Assembly: GCF_000143685.1 (NCBI RefSeq)
Contig: NC_014328.1
Location: 1,860,001-1,924,000, forward strand
Length of the DNA: 64,000 bases
Source: Clostridium ljungdahlii DSM 13528
GTDB taxonomy: Bacteria; Bacillota; Clostridia; Clostridiales; Clostridiaceae
Direction of reading: 5' to 3'
The notes below the pieces were generated by a model, which saw only the letters and a program-made list of their open reading frames with translations, was not told where the DNA came from and made no database searches. This document shows, in pieces, positions 26,701 through 35,321 of this stretch (the first letter of the stretch is position 1; the number at the start of each line of letters is the position of its first letter). Made by a program: the position numbers and the translations under genes.

Positions 26701-28308
26701 AGGAAGGTTAATAAGTATATTGCTAAAATAAGGTATTCAACACCAGGCATAGACCTTATCTCACCACCACCTCACCATGATATATATTCAATAGAGGATT
26801 TAGCTCAATTAATATATGATTTAAAAAATGTAAATCCTAGTGCAGCTATAAGTGTAAAACTTGTGTCTGAAGTAGGAGTAGGAACAATTGCTGCTGGAGT
26901 TGCAAAGGCTCATGCAGATTTAATACTTATAAGTGGTCATGATGGAGGTACAGGGGCATCACCTATGTCATCTGTAAAAAATGCAGGAATACCTTGGGAA
27001 CTTGGATTGTCTGAGACACAACAAGTACTACTGTTAAATGACCTGCGAAGCAGAGTTAGAATTCAAACAGATGGACAGCTAAAGACAGGTAGAGATGTTG
27101 CAATTGCAGCACTTCTTGGAGCTGAAGAATTTGGTTTTGCAACTACTGCTCTTGTAGTAATGGGATGTACTATGCTTAGAAAATGTCATTTAAATACTTG
27201 TGATATGGGAATAGCTACCCAGGATCCTGAATTAAGAAAGAATTTTAAAGGAAAACCAGAGCATATAATAAATTTCCTTACTTTTATCGCGCAGGAAGTT
27301 AGAGAATATATGGCAAAACTTGGTTTTAAAACAATGAATGAAATGGTTGGAAGAGTAGATATGCTTGAGACAAAAAAGGCTATTACTCATTGGAAAGCTA
27401 AAGGTTTGGATTTGTCTGCTATACTTTATAAACCATATATGCCAAAGAGAATCAAATCCTACTGTGTAATACCGCAGGATCATGGACTTGATAAGGCAAT
27501 AGATTATAAACTCATCCAAATGACACAAAAGGCAGTACAGGATAAGATCAAAGTTACTGCAAATTTAGAGATAAAAAATGTAAATCGTTCTGTGGGAACA
27601 ATGCTAAGTGGAACAATTGCAAAGAAATATGGTGCCAAGGGACTTCCAGAAGATACTATAGTGTTAAATTTTAAGGGATCAGCAGGACAGAGTTTTGGAG
27701 CCTTTGGAATAAATGGACTTACTCTACTTCTTGAAGGAGATGCCAATGATTATGTTGGAAAAGGTCTCTCTGGTGCTAAAATAGTTATAAAAACTCCTGA
27801 GAAGGCAACCTTTGTTGCAGAAAAGAATATCATAGCAGGTAATACTATTTTATATGGAGCTACATCAGGAAAGGTATTTGTAAATGGTACTGTAGGAGAA
27901 AGATTTGCAGTAAGAAACAGTGGTGCTATAGCTGTAGCTGAAGGTGTAGGAGACCACTGCTGTGAATATATGACTGGCGGAAGAGTAGTTATTATAGGAC
28001 AAACAGGAAGAAACTTTGCAGCTGGTATGAGCGGCGGTATAGCTTATGTACTTGATGAAGATGATTCTTTTGATAGAAAATGCAACATGGAAATGGTTGA
28101 AATTGCACAAATGGCAGATGAGGATGATGTAAATACAGTATATAGTTTAATACAGGAACATTATAAATATACAGATAGTGCAAAAGCTAAAAAAATTCTT
28201 GAAAAATGGGATGTATATAAAACCAAGTTTAAGAGGGTAATACCTACTGCGTATAAACTTATACTGGAACAAACCAAATTAGAAGCAGCTGCTGCTTCTA
28301 ATATGTAG
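23770..28308 (+). CDS. gltB: glutamate synthase, large subunit
   Basis: A 1512-aa enzyme, full length. It converts glutamine and 2-oxoglutarate to two glutamates. The propeptide is followed by the class II amidotransferase Cys in '[15 protein letters not shown]' (Cys near residue 23). The central domain holds the FMN site, '[17 protein letters not shown]' and '[10 protein letters not shown]'. The 3Fe-4S Cys cluster is '[25 protein letters not shown]'. The C-terminal GXGXG beta-helix contains '[13 protein letters not shown]' and '[24 protein letters not shown]'. GGGGG precedes the ATG. It is followed 11 bp later by the small subunit. Confidence 0.98.
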   Translation: MKYNLGFPSKQGLYDPDYEKDSCGVGFIASIKGEKTHDIVKKGVKILVNLTHRGAVGADTKTGDGAGILVQIPDEFFRINCDNLGIELPEPGEYAVGMVFFPKETAIRLQCEGILERAAEEEGQKILGWRDVPTDNRSIGETAKGTEPIIRQIFIGKNAQNQTDFERKLYIIRKKVENEVKKTLESAAKSFYVCSLSSKTIVYKGLLLADQIKKFYIDLNDINFKSAIALVHQRYSTNTFPTWDLAQPFRFLGHNGEINTIRGNRNWMRSREGVLKSEAFGKDIKKLFPIISEGGSDSASLDNVLELLYEDGKSLPHALMLLIPEAWEGNKYMEEYKRAFYEYHGSLVEPWDGPAAVAFSDGVQVGATLDRNGLRPLRYMITKNGLVVLASETGVLEFKDEDIEEKGKLKPGKMFLVDTAQGRIIDDEELKRDICKSKPYEEMLPKLKFTLDMFNAVRTREEIPPVVLKEKQQAFGYSLEDLSKIIGPMARDGKEPVGSMGNDTPLAVLSNKNQLLFAYFKQLFAQVTNPPIDSIRERLVMSLANYIGSTQANILNGKDGEISNDPFIEIKSPTLTNEEISKIKSLRDKNFKTTTIPITFKCDTGVEGFKEALEKICERASKRIKEGYNILVLSDKNVDSYEAAIPSLLAVSAVQHHLIREKTRTKVSIIVETGEARETTHFALLISYGASAVNPYLVYQTIDEMIKEKDIVGIKPEEAKKNYIKAINQGILKILSKMGISTLQSYHGAQIFEAIGLDSEFVNKYFEGTSSRIGGIGIDVVAKEVLARHKNAFNKIRKPISELNVGGNYSWRKGGEFHLFNPETIYKLQVAARTNDYGMYKQYAKVINEQDKNLCTIRGLFQFKKGNEIPIEEVEPVSEILKRFCTGAMSFGSISKEAHETIAIAMNRIGGRSNTGEGGEDPDRYVLDPNGDSRRSAIKQVASARFGVTTEYLANADEIQIKIAQGAKPGEGGQLPGRKVNKYIAKIRYSTPGIDLISPPPHHDIYSIEDLAQLIYDLKNVNPSAAISVKLVSEVGVGTIAAGVAKAHADLILISGHDGGTGASPMSSVKNAGIPWELGLSETQQVLLLNDLRSRVRIQTDGQLKTGRDVAIAALLGAEEFGFATTALVVMGCTMLRKCHLNTCDMGIATQDPELRKNFKGKPEHIINFLTFIAQEVREYMAKLGFKTMNEMVGRVDMLETKKAITHWKAKGLDLSAILYKPYMPKRIKSYCVIPQDHGLDKAIDYKLIQMTQKAVQDKIKVTANLEIKNVNRSVGTMLSGTIAKKYGAKGLPEDTIVLNFKGSAGQSFGAFGINGLTLLLEGDANDYVGKGLSGAKIVIKTPEKATFVAEKNIIAGNTILYGATSGKVFVNGTVGERFAVRNSGAIAVAEGVGDHCCEYMTGGRVVIIGQTGRNFAAGMSGGIAYVLDEDDSFDRKCNMEMVEIAQMADEDDVNTVYSLIQEHYKYTDSAKAKKILEKWDVYKTKFKRVIPTAYKLILEQTKLEAAAASNM

Positions 28309-28319
28309 GAGGTATCACT

Positions 28320-29753
28320 ATGGGAAAAATAACTGGTTTTAAAGAATATAAAAGAGAAAATCCAAAAGAACGTCCGGTAGAGGAAAGAATCAAAGATTAT
28401 AAGGAAGTATACTATAAACTTCCTAAGGATAAATTGAATGTACAGGCAGCAAGATGCATGAATTGTGGAACTCCTTTTTGTAATTGGGGATGTCCTCTTG
28501 AAAATCTAATTCCGGATTGGAATGATTTTGTATATAAGAATGAATGGCACAAGGCGTTTGAAAGACTTTCATTAACTAACACTTTCCCTGAATTTACAGG
28601 AAGAATATGTCCTGCTCTCTGTGAAGGCTCTTGTACACTTGGAGTAAATAGAGAACCTGTTTCTGTAAGGCAGCTAGAACTTAATATAATCGAAAAGGCT
28701 TTTGAAGAAGGATGGATAAAACCTAATCCACCAAAAGTTAGAACTGGAAAAAGGGTAGCTATAGTAGGTTCAGGACCATCTGGACTTTCAACTGCTGCAG
28801 AGCTCAATTCTGTAGGTCATACTGTTACTGTTTTTGAAAGAGCAGATGAAGTTGGTGGACTTTTAAGATATGGTATTCCTGATTTTAAACTTGAAAAACA
28901 TGTAGTTGACAGAAGAGTAAATATTATGAAAGAAGAAGGAATAATATTTAAAACAAACATAAATGTAGGAGTAAATTACGATGTAAATGAACTTTTAGGT
29001 AATTTTGATGCTGTTGTTTTAACAGGAGGTTCTACTATTCCAAGAGACCTTAAAGTGGAAGGAAGAGAACTTAAAGGCACTTATTTTGCAGTAGATTTTC
29101 TAAGGCAGCAAAATAAAAGAGTTTCTGGTAAGAAAATTACAGAAGAAGAGATAAATGCCAAAGGAAAGATAGTCGTTGTTATCGGTGGAGGAGATACAGG
29201 TTCCGATTGTATTGGTACTTCTATAAGGCAGGGAGCTAAAAAGGTTTATCAATATGAGGTTATGCCAAAGCCACCTGAAAATCGTGATAAAACAATGCCG
29301 TGGCCTGTTTTCCCAAAAACTTTGAAAACTACTACTTCCCATGAAGAGGGATGTATACGTGAATGGTGTATAAACACCAAAAAGCTTGTAGGAGAAAAAG
29401 GTGTATTGAAATCACTTAAAGGTGTAAAGGTTAAGTGGGAAGATAACAATGGTAAGAGACAAATGGTAGAAGTACCAGGTACAGAATTTGAACAACCAGT
29501 TGATTTGATACTTTTAGCTATGGGATTTTTGCATCCTCAGCATGAAGGATTGCTTGACAGCCTAGGTGTAGAATATGATGCTAGAGGTAATGTGGTAACG
29601 GATGTGAATTATATGACTGCAAAAGAAGGGGTATTTGCAGCAGGAGATATGAGACGTGGACAATCTCTTGTAGTTTGGTCACTAAATGATGGTAGAAGAG
29701 TGGCAAAGAATGTTGATAAATATTTAATGGGAGAAACATCTCTCAGAGGATAA
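28320..29753 (+). CDS. gltD: glutamate synthase, small subunit
   Basis: A 477-aa FAD/NAD(P)H oxidoreductase feeding electrons to the large subunit. N-terminal Cys groups for [4Fe-4S] clusters are 'ARCMNCGTPFCNWGCPL' and 'GRICPALCEGSCTLG'. The FAD-binding Rossmann motif is 'RVAIVGSGPSGLSTAAEL' and the NAD(P)H motif 'IVVVIGGGDTGSDCIGTSIR'. A closing 'GVFAAGDMRRGQSLVVWSLNDGR' is typical. Coupled to gltB by short spacing and GGAGG. Confidence 0.98.
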   Translation: MGKITGFKEYKRENPKERPVEERIKDYKEVYYKLPKDKLNVQAARCMNCGTPFCNWGCPLENLIPDWNDFVYKNEWHKAFERLSLTNTFPEFTGRICPALCEGSCTLGVNREPVSVRQLELNIIEKAFEEGWIKPNPPKVRTGKRVAIVGSGPSGLSTAAELNSVGHTVTVFERADEVGGLLRYGIPDFKLEKHVVDRRVNIMKEEGIIFKTNINVGVNYDVNELLGNFDAVVLTGGSTIPRDLKVEGRELKGTYFAVDFLRQQNKRVSGKKITEEEINAKGKIVVVIGGGDTGSDCIGTSIRQGAKKVYQYEVMPKPPENRDKTMPWPVFPKTLKTTTSHEEGCIREWCINTKKLVGEKGVLKSLKGVKVKWEDNNGKRQMVEVPGTEFEQPVDLILLAMGFLHPQHEGLLDSLGVEYDARGNVVTDVNYMTAKEGVFAAGDMRRGQSLVVWSLNDGRRVAKNVDKYLMGETSLRG

Positions 29754-30261
29754 TTTTAATAATTGAAAATTAAGAGTTAAGAATTAATAGTTATGATGAA
29801 TTTTTTCCCGTTAACACTTAAGAAAATCTAGTGCAGAGTGCTATTGAAGCAAAACTTCAATAGCACTCTTTAAATTTTTCATTATTGTAAAAATATTTGA
29901 AGTATAAGTTTATTTTTATGTTAGAAAGCCTATGAGATGATTCTAATTGAAATTTGCCATTATATGATTTGGTGTATTTAAATAACTTGTAAAAATAAAA
30001 GTTTTGCCCGACAATTGAATAAAATTGGGCACTTGAAATAAGAACATCCAATAAATAATTCACATGTATTGAAAAAGGATGGAAAACGGTATACAATAAT
30101 CATATTAGATAGGTTGTGTTAAAAAAATAAATAGTATAATATAATATTTGTATATTTAAAATATTGAAATTGAGAAATTTAGATTACTCTCTATAAAGGG
30201 GGTTATTAAAGATAGCAGTCATTTAACTGACTATAAATTTATTATACGAGGAGGAATACAG
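29754..30261. other. 508-bp spacer after gltD
   Basis: Begins with a strong terminator. The minus strand holds a 79-codon frame (29857-30096, 'LLDVLISSAQFYSIVGQNF') whose last codons form the terminator arm; it has no clear Shine-Dalgarno and no family I recognise, so I do not call it. TGCCC..GGGCA brackets a hairpin near 30006-30030, and AGTCA/TGACT occurs at about 30217-30232 before pepV. Confidence 0.4.
29835..29880 (+). terminator. terminator of gltBD
   Basis: A perfect 15-bp stem, AGAGTGCTATTGAAG (29835-29849) with CTTCAATAGCACTCT (29855-29869), a 5-nt loop, then TTAAATTTTT. Confidence 0.9.
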
Positions 30262-31653
30262 ATGGAACTTAACAAAAAAGTTGATGAAATGAAAAAAGAG
30301 TTGATTAAGGCAACTCAAGAGGTAGTTAGAATTAAAAGTACTCTAGATGAAGAAAAGCCAGGTATGCCTTTTGGTGAAGGCCCAGCAAAAGCACTTGAAA
30401 AGGCTCTTGAAATTGCAGCTGAACTTGGATTTCATACATATAAAGAAGAAGAAGGATATTACGGATATGCAGAATACGGTGAAGGGGAAGATTATGTAGC
30501 AGTTCTGGGACATATGGATGTAGTGCCAGAAGGAGATAATTGGATTTATCCACCTTATGGAGCAGAAATACATGAAGATAAGATTTTTGGCAGAGGTACA
30601 TTGGATGATAAAGGAGCAACAATGGCAGCACTCTTTGGATTAAAGGCTATAAAGGATCTTAAAATGCCGCTTTCAAAAAAAGTAAGGGTTATTTTTGGAA
30701 CAAATGAAGAGACGGGAAGCTCTGAAATGCATGTTTATAATAAGAAAGAAAAGGCTCCAGTATCTGGATTTACACCAGATGCCATGTATCCACTTATAAA
30801 TGCTGAAAAGGGTATAAGAAGATTTCATGTTGCTAAAAAATTGACTTCTTGCAATTGTGGAATTGCAATTAAATCATTAAAAGGTGGAATAAGACCTAAC
30901 ATGGTTCCTGATAAATGTGAAACTGTAATATCTATAAAAAATACAGAAGATATGGTTAAAGCAGTAAAGGAATTTGCAGATAAAAAGGGATATAATATGA
31001 AAACTGAAATTGTAAATGGAGATGTAGTTTTACACACATTTGGAGTAGGAGCTCATGGAAGTATGCCTGAATTGGGTAAAAATGCTGTAATGCAGACTTT
31101 TGACTTTTTAGGAACTATTGCAAAAGGATCTTGTCCTCTTGCAGACTATATAAATTTCTTTAATAAATATGTTGGATTTGAAACAGAAGGTACTTCACTT
31201 GGAATAGCCTGTGAGGATAAACCATCAGGAAAATTATCATTAAATGTAGGGGTTGCTGAAATCAATGAAGAGACGGCTGATTTGTGGTTAGATATGAGAT
31301 ATCCTGTTACAAAGAAAGGTGAAGAAATCATGGATACCCTTTCTAAGAAATTTGCAGAGTGTGGTGCCAAAATAGAAAGAGTAGAAGCTGATGAACCTCT
31401 TTATTTCGCAGAAGATAGTGAGTTAGTTAAAACTCTTCTTAAAGTTTATAATGATGAGACTGGCCAGGAGGGAAAAGCTTATGGAATAGGCGGAGGAACT
31501 TATGCTAAGGAGCTTCCGAATATAATTGGATTTGGACCAATATTCCCTGGAAAACCAGACCTTGATCATCAGGCTAATGAATATATTGAAATTGGGGATC
31601 TAGTAATGAATGCTAAAATATATGCCCATGCAATATATGAACTTGCAAAATAA
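30262..31653 (+). CDS. pepV: dipeptidase PepV (M20A)
   Basis: A 463-aa zinc dipeptidase that splits dipeptides taken up by the cell. Metal and catalytic motifs are 'VLGHMDVVPEGDNWIYPPYG' (His-Asp), 'GRGTLDDKGATMAALFGLKAI' (Asp), 'FGTNEETGSSEM' (Glu-Glu), a late 'GAHGSMPELGKNAV', and the C-terminal 'DLDHQANEYIEIGDL' His. Length fits PepV. GGAGGA precedes the ATG. A short hairpin lies in the leader. It stands alone between two terminators. Confidence 0.95.
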   Translation: MELNKKVDEMKKELIKATQEVVRIKSTLDEEKPGMPFGEGPAKALEKALEIAAELGFHTYKEEEGYYGYAEYGEGEDYVAVLGHMDVVPEGDNWIYPPYGAEIHEDKIFGRGTLDDKGATMAALFGLKAIKDLKMPLSKKVRVIFGTNEETGSSEMHVYNKKEKAPVSGFTPDAMYPLINAEKGIRRFHVAKKLTSCNCGIAIKSLKGGIRPNMVPDKCETVISIKNTEDMVKAVKEFADKKGYNMKTEIVNGDVVLHTFGVGAHGSMPELGKNAVMQTFDFLGTIAKGSCPLADYINFFNKYVGFETEGTSLGIACEDKPSGKLSLNVGVAEINEETADLWLDMRYPVTKKGEEIMDTLSKKFAECGAKIERVEADEPLYFAEDSELVKTLLKVYNDETGQEGKAYGIGGGTYAKELPNIIGFGPIFPGKPDLDHQANEYIEIGDLVMNAKIYAHAIYELAK

Positions 31654-31673
31654 TTTTACAATTTATAAGATGA

Positions 31674-31702
31674 AATAGCACGAGTAATTCGTGCTATTTT
31701 TA
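31674..31702 (+). terminator. rho-independent terminator
   Basis: AAATAGCACGA pairs with TCGTGCTATTT, short AT-rich loop and U-run, between pepV and rlmH. Confidence 0.88.
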
Positions 31703-31741
31703 TGATATAATACATGTTAATATTTAGAAGTGGAGAAAAGT

Positions 31742-32221
31742 ATGAATCTAACAATAATTACTGTAGGAAAATTGAAAGAAAAGTACCTAAAAGATGCAGT
31801 AGAGGAGTATTCGAAAAGACTGTCTAGGTATTGCAAAATCAATATAGTGGAAGTTCAGGATGAAAAGACTCCAGAAAATGCTTCTAAAAAGGATGAAGAT
31901 ATTATAAGGGAAAAAGAAGGAGCAAGAATATCAAAGTATATAAATGATAGTATGTATGTAGTGGCAATGGATCTAAAGGGAAATACTATGACTTCTGAGC
32001 AGTTTTCTGATTTTATTGGAAATTTAGGACTTCAGGGCAGGAGCAATATTGCTTTTATAATAGGTGGTTCTCTAGGTATTTCCAGGGAAATTTTACAAAG
32101 AGCTGATTACAAGCTGTGTTTTTCCAAGATGACTTTTCCACATCAGCTCTTTAGGGTAATGCTTTTGGAGCAGATATACAGGGGATTTAAGATAATGAAA
32201 GGTGAACCTTACCACAAATGA
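31742..32221 (+). CDS. rlmH: 23S rRNA (pseudouridine1915-N3)-methyltransferase RlmH
   Basis: A 159-aa SPOUT methyltransferase. 'NLTIITVGKLKEKYLKDAVEEYSKRLSRY' opens it, 'FIIGGSLGISREILQRADYKLCFSKMTFPHQLFRVMLLEQIYRGFKIMKGEPYHK' region closes it with the knot and the invariant YHK end. An in-frame GTG at 31730 overlaps the Shine-Dalgarno (gtggaga), so the ATG at 31742 gives the normal 159-residue length. Confidence 0.97.
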   Translation: MNLTIITVGKLKEKYLKDAVEEYSKRLSRYCKINIVEVQDEKTPENASKKDEDIIREKEGARISKYINDSMYVVAMDLKGNTMTSEQFSDFIGNLGLQGRSNIAFIIGGSLGISREILQRADYKLCFSKMTFPHQLFRVMLLEQIYRGFKIMKGEPYHK

Positions 32222-32383
32222 CCTAGATTTTTTGTGGAAAATGCTGATATAAGCGGGTTAAGAGAGTACATATACAAAATATAATTAAAATAATTATTAC
32301 TATAGGGTAGATTTTAGAAGAGGATTATAATTAATTTTATAGAATACTATAAATTATACGCAATTAATGGAGTACAAAAGGAA

Positions 32384-32998
32384 ATGGATGCTAATGTTTT
32401 TATTATTTTATTAAAGTATATGGCAATAAGTGTTTTGTTTTTTATTATCATAGTCCTTGTAGTAATCAATTTATATCCACTTTTATTTTATAAGTCTCCT
32501 GAAACAAAATTGAAAAGGGATAGATATGATGTGATAATTATTTTAGGATTTCCTGCATTACAGGACGGGAAACCTTCCCCTATAATGAGAGAGAGAGTTA
32601 TAAAAGCAGTTGAATTATTTAATAAGGGATACGCTAATAACATTATATGTTCGGGTGGAGGAGTTTATAATAAATATATTGAAGCAGATATTATGGCTAA
32701 TTTCGCAGAATCATTAGGTATTCCCAATAGTTGTTTGATTAGAGAGGATAAATCAAGAAACACATATCAAAATATACAAAATTCAATAAAGATAATGGAA
32801 GATAAAAAATGGTCATCAGCAATGATAGTAACTTCTCCCTGGCATTTAAGACGTTCTAACTATTTTTTATCAAAATTCAATATTACATATCAAATGGAGA
32901 AGTCTGACTATCCAAGAGAATTCTCTTATATTTATATTATTGCTATGTATATGTGGGAAAATTATGTAATGATCAAAACTAAAATAAAAAGGCACTAA
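32384..32998 (+). CDS. YdcF/DUF218 family membrane-anchored protein
   Basis: A 204-aa protein with one N-terminal membrane segment (residues 7-30) and a DUF218 (YdcF/SanA-like) domain: 'YDVIIILGFPAL', 'RVIKAVELFNKGYANNIICSGGG', 'EDKSRNTYQNIQNSIKIME', 'AMIVTSPWHLRRSNYFL'. The family binds S-adenosylmethionine or acts on envelope substrates; its precise role is not settled. The Shine-Dalgarno is weak (aaagga). There is no obvious operon partner. Confidence 0.82.
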   Translation: MDANVFIILLKYMAISVLFFIIIVLVVINLYPLLFYKSPETKLKRDRYDVIIILGFPALQDGKPSPIMRERVIKAVELFNKGYANNIICSGGGVYNKYIEADIMANFAESLGIPNSCLIREDKSRNTYQNIQNSIKIMEDKKWSSAMIVTSPWHLRRSNYFLSKFNITYQMEKSDYPREFSYIYIIAMYMWENYVMIKTKIKRH

Positions 32999-33480
32999 TA
33001 CTATACTATTCCTAAGATTCTTATATTGTAAATTAAGAATTATTTGTATAGTATAAAGAAATGATTATGGAAGCTAATAAAGGAAATGATTTTAGAACAT
33101 TTAATAACATTCGAGATGCTGAGAGTTGGATTTCAAAGTTATCTGATGACTGCCATTTGTAACATTTCATAAGCTGGTCATTCTAATGTTAATGATGTAA
33201 ATAAGATAATAGTATGGTTAAATTTGAATAGTTAGTGATGTATAATTAGTATAGTTTAATATAAATGATAATTTAATAATATAACTAAGTAATGGAGGAG
33301 AAACAAGCCCAGATTGATATGGAGGAGAATCTCCTTTTTATTTTGTTTTAATTAAGAAATCTGAGAATAAATCCTTTAAAAATTTATATATGGATATCAA
33401 TTATACAGAATATAAAAAGCAAATAATTATAGTATTTATATAAGCATTAGGAGATTAAATAAAATTTAATGTAAAGAATA
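32999..33480. other. spacer with short coding-like remnant
   Basis: A 33-codon frame (33067-33171 region, 'ANKGNDFRTFNNIRDAESWISKL') looks like the end of a protein but has no ribosome site; I regard it as a remnant. Two copies of GGAGGAGAA (33294 and 33329 regions) precede TCTCCT and a T-run, allowing alternative hairpins. No gene is called here. Confidence 0.3.
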
Positions 33481-33526
33481 TTGACATGGAAGAAATAATA
33501 TTATATTATAATATTACTTCCAAGGA
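33481..33526 (+). promoter_or_regulatory. promoter with palindromic operator of a MarR gene
   Basis: A TTGACA at 33481-33486 is 17 bp from TATTAT (33504-33509). An imperfect palindrome, TGGAAGaAATaATAT ... ATAATATTaCTTCCA, spans the core promoter (33487-33525). This explains why the in-frame ATG at 33486 is not the true start of the MarR gene and suggests autoregulation. Confidence 0.55.
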
Positions 33527-33551
33527 AGAAATATTGAGGGGGGAAATTAAT

Positions 33552-34019
33552 ATGGATATTGTTGATGAGATCATATTTTTACTAAAAAAATTGCAAGAGA
33601 ATAATGAGGTAACTATTCCTAATATTAAAAATAAACTTACTTTTTCACAAATTCATTGCATTGCGGCTATAGAATATATCGAAGATGCAAATATAACTAA
33701 GTTAGCACAAGAACTAGGAATGACAACAGGTGCTATAACTAAAATGTGCAGAAAGCTATTAAACGAAGGCTATGTTTCGAAATATCAAAAAGAAGGAAAT
33801 AATAAAGAAATATATTATGATTTAACTGAATTGGGGTTAGATGTATCCAGGGTTCATAAAAAAGTTCATGAAAAATCATATAATAAGAAAAAAGACATTA
33901 TAGCTCAATATAATAATGAGGAGAAAGTTGCTATATTAAGGTTTTTAAATGACATGAATTCAATAATAAAAGATACATTTTCAGAAGTTATAGAAAATTA
34001 TACTAGAAGTGATGATTAA
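33552..34019 (+). CDS. MarR-family regulator
   Basis: A 155-aa winged-helix repressor. 'KNKLTFSQIHCIAAIEYIEDANITKLAQELGMTTGAITKMCRKLLNEGYVSKYQKEGNNKEIYYDLTELG' covers the HTH and wing. GAGGGGGG before the ATG at 33552 fixes the start; an upstream ATG at 33486 lies within the promoter. Followed 26 bp later by an ICMT-like gene, which it probably controls. Confidence 0.85.
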   Translation: MDIVDEIIFLLKKLQENNEVTIPNIKNKLTFSQIHCIAAIEYIEDANITKLAQELGMTTGAITKMCRKLLNEGYVSKYQKEGNNKEIYYDLTELGLDVSRVHKKVHEKSYNKKKDIIAQYNNEEKVAILRFLNDMNSIIKDTFSEVIENYTRSDD

Positions 34020-34045
34020 ATCTAATAGAATATGGGGAGGATTTT

Positions 34046-34621
34046 ATGAGTAATATTAATATAGTTAGTTATATTTGGAGTATATTTTGGATTTATTGGA
34101 TATTAGCAGCGATAAAAACTAGATCCAATGTAAAAAAAGAATCAAGTGGTCAAATGAAAATAGAAAGATCAGTACATGTAATATTAGTAATAATTGCTTA
34201 TGTCATTACCTTTTTTCAATTTAAAAATACATTCTTATGGAATAGAATAATACCTAATTATGGATATGCTCAATATATAGGAATTACAATTTTAGTCTTG
34301 TCTCTTTTATTTGCAATATGGGCGAGAATAGTATTAGGAAGAAATTGGAGTGGAGCGATTCAAAAAGTAGAGGGGCAAAGATTAGTTTGTAGTGGACCGT
34401 ATAAATATATAAGAAATCCTATTTATACAGCAATGGTATGTGGATTTTTTGGAACTTTTATTACATTTGGAAGTTTAACTTCTTTTATAGGATTTTGTAT
34501 CATTCTAATTACTTATATTATAAAAATAAATAGAGAACAAAGATTTTTAATAATAGAATTTGGTGACGAATATGAGAAATATATAAAAAGATCATGGGCG
34601 TTAATTCCTTATATATTCTAA
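34046..34621 (+). CDS. isoprenylcysteine carboxyl methyltransferase-like membrane protein
   Basis: A 191-aa membrane protein with five hydrophobic segments. The C-terminal half contains the conserved ICMT/PEMT signature 'GRNWSG', 'VCSGPYKYIRNPIYTAMV' and 'INREQRFLIIEFGDEYEKYIKRSWALIP'. Members methylate lipids or isoprenoid-type substrates using S-adenosylmethionine; the bacterial substrate is unknown. GGGGAGG precedes the ATG. It is next to a MarR gene, which suggests a response to membrane-active compounds. Confidence 0.83.
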   Translation: MSNINIVSYIWSIFWIYWILAAIKTRSNVKKESSGQMKIERSVHVILVIIAYVITFFQFKNTFLWNRIIPNYGYAQYIGITILVLSLLFAIWARIVLGRNWSGAIQKVEGQRLVCSGPYKYIRNPIYTAMVCGFFGTFITFGSLTSFIGFCIILITYIIKINREQRFLIIEFGDEYEKYIKRSWALIPYIF

Positions 34622-34750
34622 ATTTATAGTATTTATGAGGTTGTTACACTATAAAATTTTCATAATTAAAAAATAAGTTGAAATACATTTTAAATCATTA
34701 TATGATGGATTCAGACATCGATGTAATCTATTAAAAAGGAAGGTAAATTT

Positions 34751-35206
34751 ATGAATGTTAATGTTGAAATGATACCATCATATAAAATTGCTTATATACG
34801 AAGAACGGGTCCTTATGGTTCAGAAAACATTCAAATAATGGAACAATTAAAAAGTTGGGCTAGAGAAAAAAATTTATTTAATGAAAGTTCAATCATATTA
34901 GGAATAGCCCAAGATAACCCTCAATTCACAGAACCTAAAGATTGCCGTTATGATACATGTTTAGTTGTTTCGGATGAATTTAAAGTAGATAATAAGTATA
35001 TTAAATTTGGAAAAACTATTGGTGGTAAATATTGCGTATTTAAAATAAATCATACAGTAGATGCTGTGAAAAAAGCATGGACGGAGATATTTTCAGAGTT
35101 ATCAAAAAGAAATTATAAATTTGATTACAGAAGACCTATTCTTGAACGTTATGCTATGCAGATGATAAATAAGCATTATTGCGAAATTTGCACACCAATA
35201 TTATAG
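34751..35206 (+). CDS. GyrI-like small-molecule-binding protein
   Basis: A 151-aa stand-alone effector-binding (SHS2/GyrI-like) protein: 'YKIAYIRRTGPYG', 'ILGIAQDNPQFTEPKDCRYDTCLVVSDEF', 'GGKYCVFKINHTVDAVKKAW', 'RPILERYAM'. The domain is normally the C-terminal drug-binding part of AraC-type regulators; here there is no DNA-binding part, as in GyrI/SbmC, so drug sequestration or a similar role is possible. AAGGAAGG precedes the ATG. Confidence 0.8.
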   Translation: MNVNVEMIPSYKIAYIRRTGPYGSENIQIMEQLKSWAREKNLFNESSIILGIAQDNPQFTEPKDCRYDTCLVVSDEFKVDNKYIKFGKTIGGKYCVFKINHTVDAVKKAWTEIFSELSKRNYKFDYRRPILERYAMQMINKHYCEICTPIL

Positions 35207-35231
35207 AAAATGTTAAAACAGATTCTAATTT

Positions 35232-35262
35232 AGCTGCATGACCCTTAATGCAGCTTTAAATT
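35232..35262 (+). terminator. terminator after the GyrI-like gene
   Basis: AGCTGCAT (35232-35239) with ATGCAGCT (35248-35255), an 8-nt loop, then TTAAATTT. Confidence 0.7.
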
Positions 35263-35321
35263 TGCAGTATAATATATAGAAAATATAAATCCTATAAAAA
35301 TAAAATGGAGTGTAGAGAAAA

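Noticed and set aside
24465..28110. Several ORFs opposite gltB
   Set aside because: Antisense shadows of a very long conserved gene.
29857..30096. 79-aa minus-strand ORF after gltD
   Set aside because: Its 3' codons form the arm of the gltBD terminator, and there is no ribosome site or known family.
30332..30631. Minus-strand ORFs inside pepV
   Set aside because: Shadows of a recognised gene, no family features.
33486..33551. Longer start for the MarR gene
   Set aside because: These codons lie in the -35/-10 promoter and palindrome; the GAGGGGGG before 33552 is the real site.
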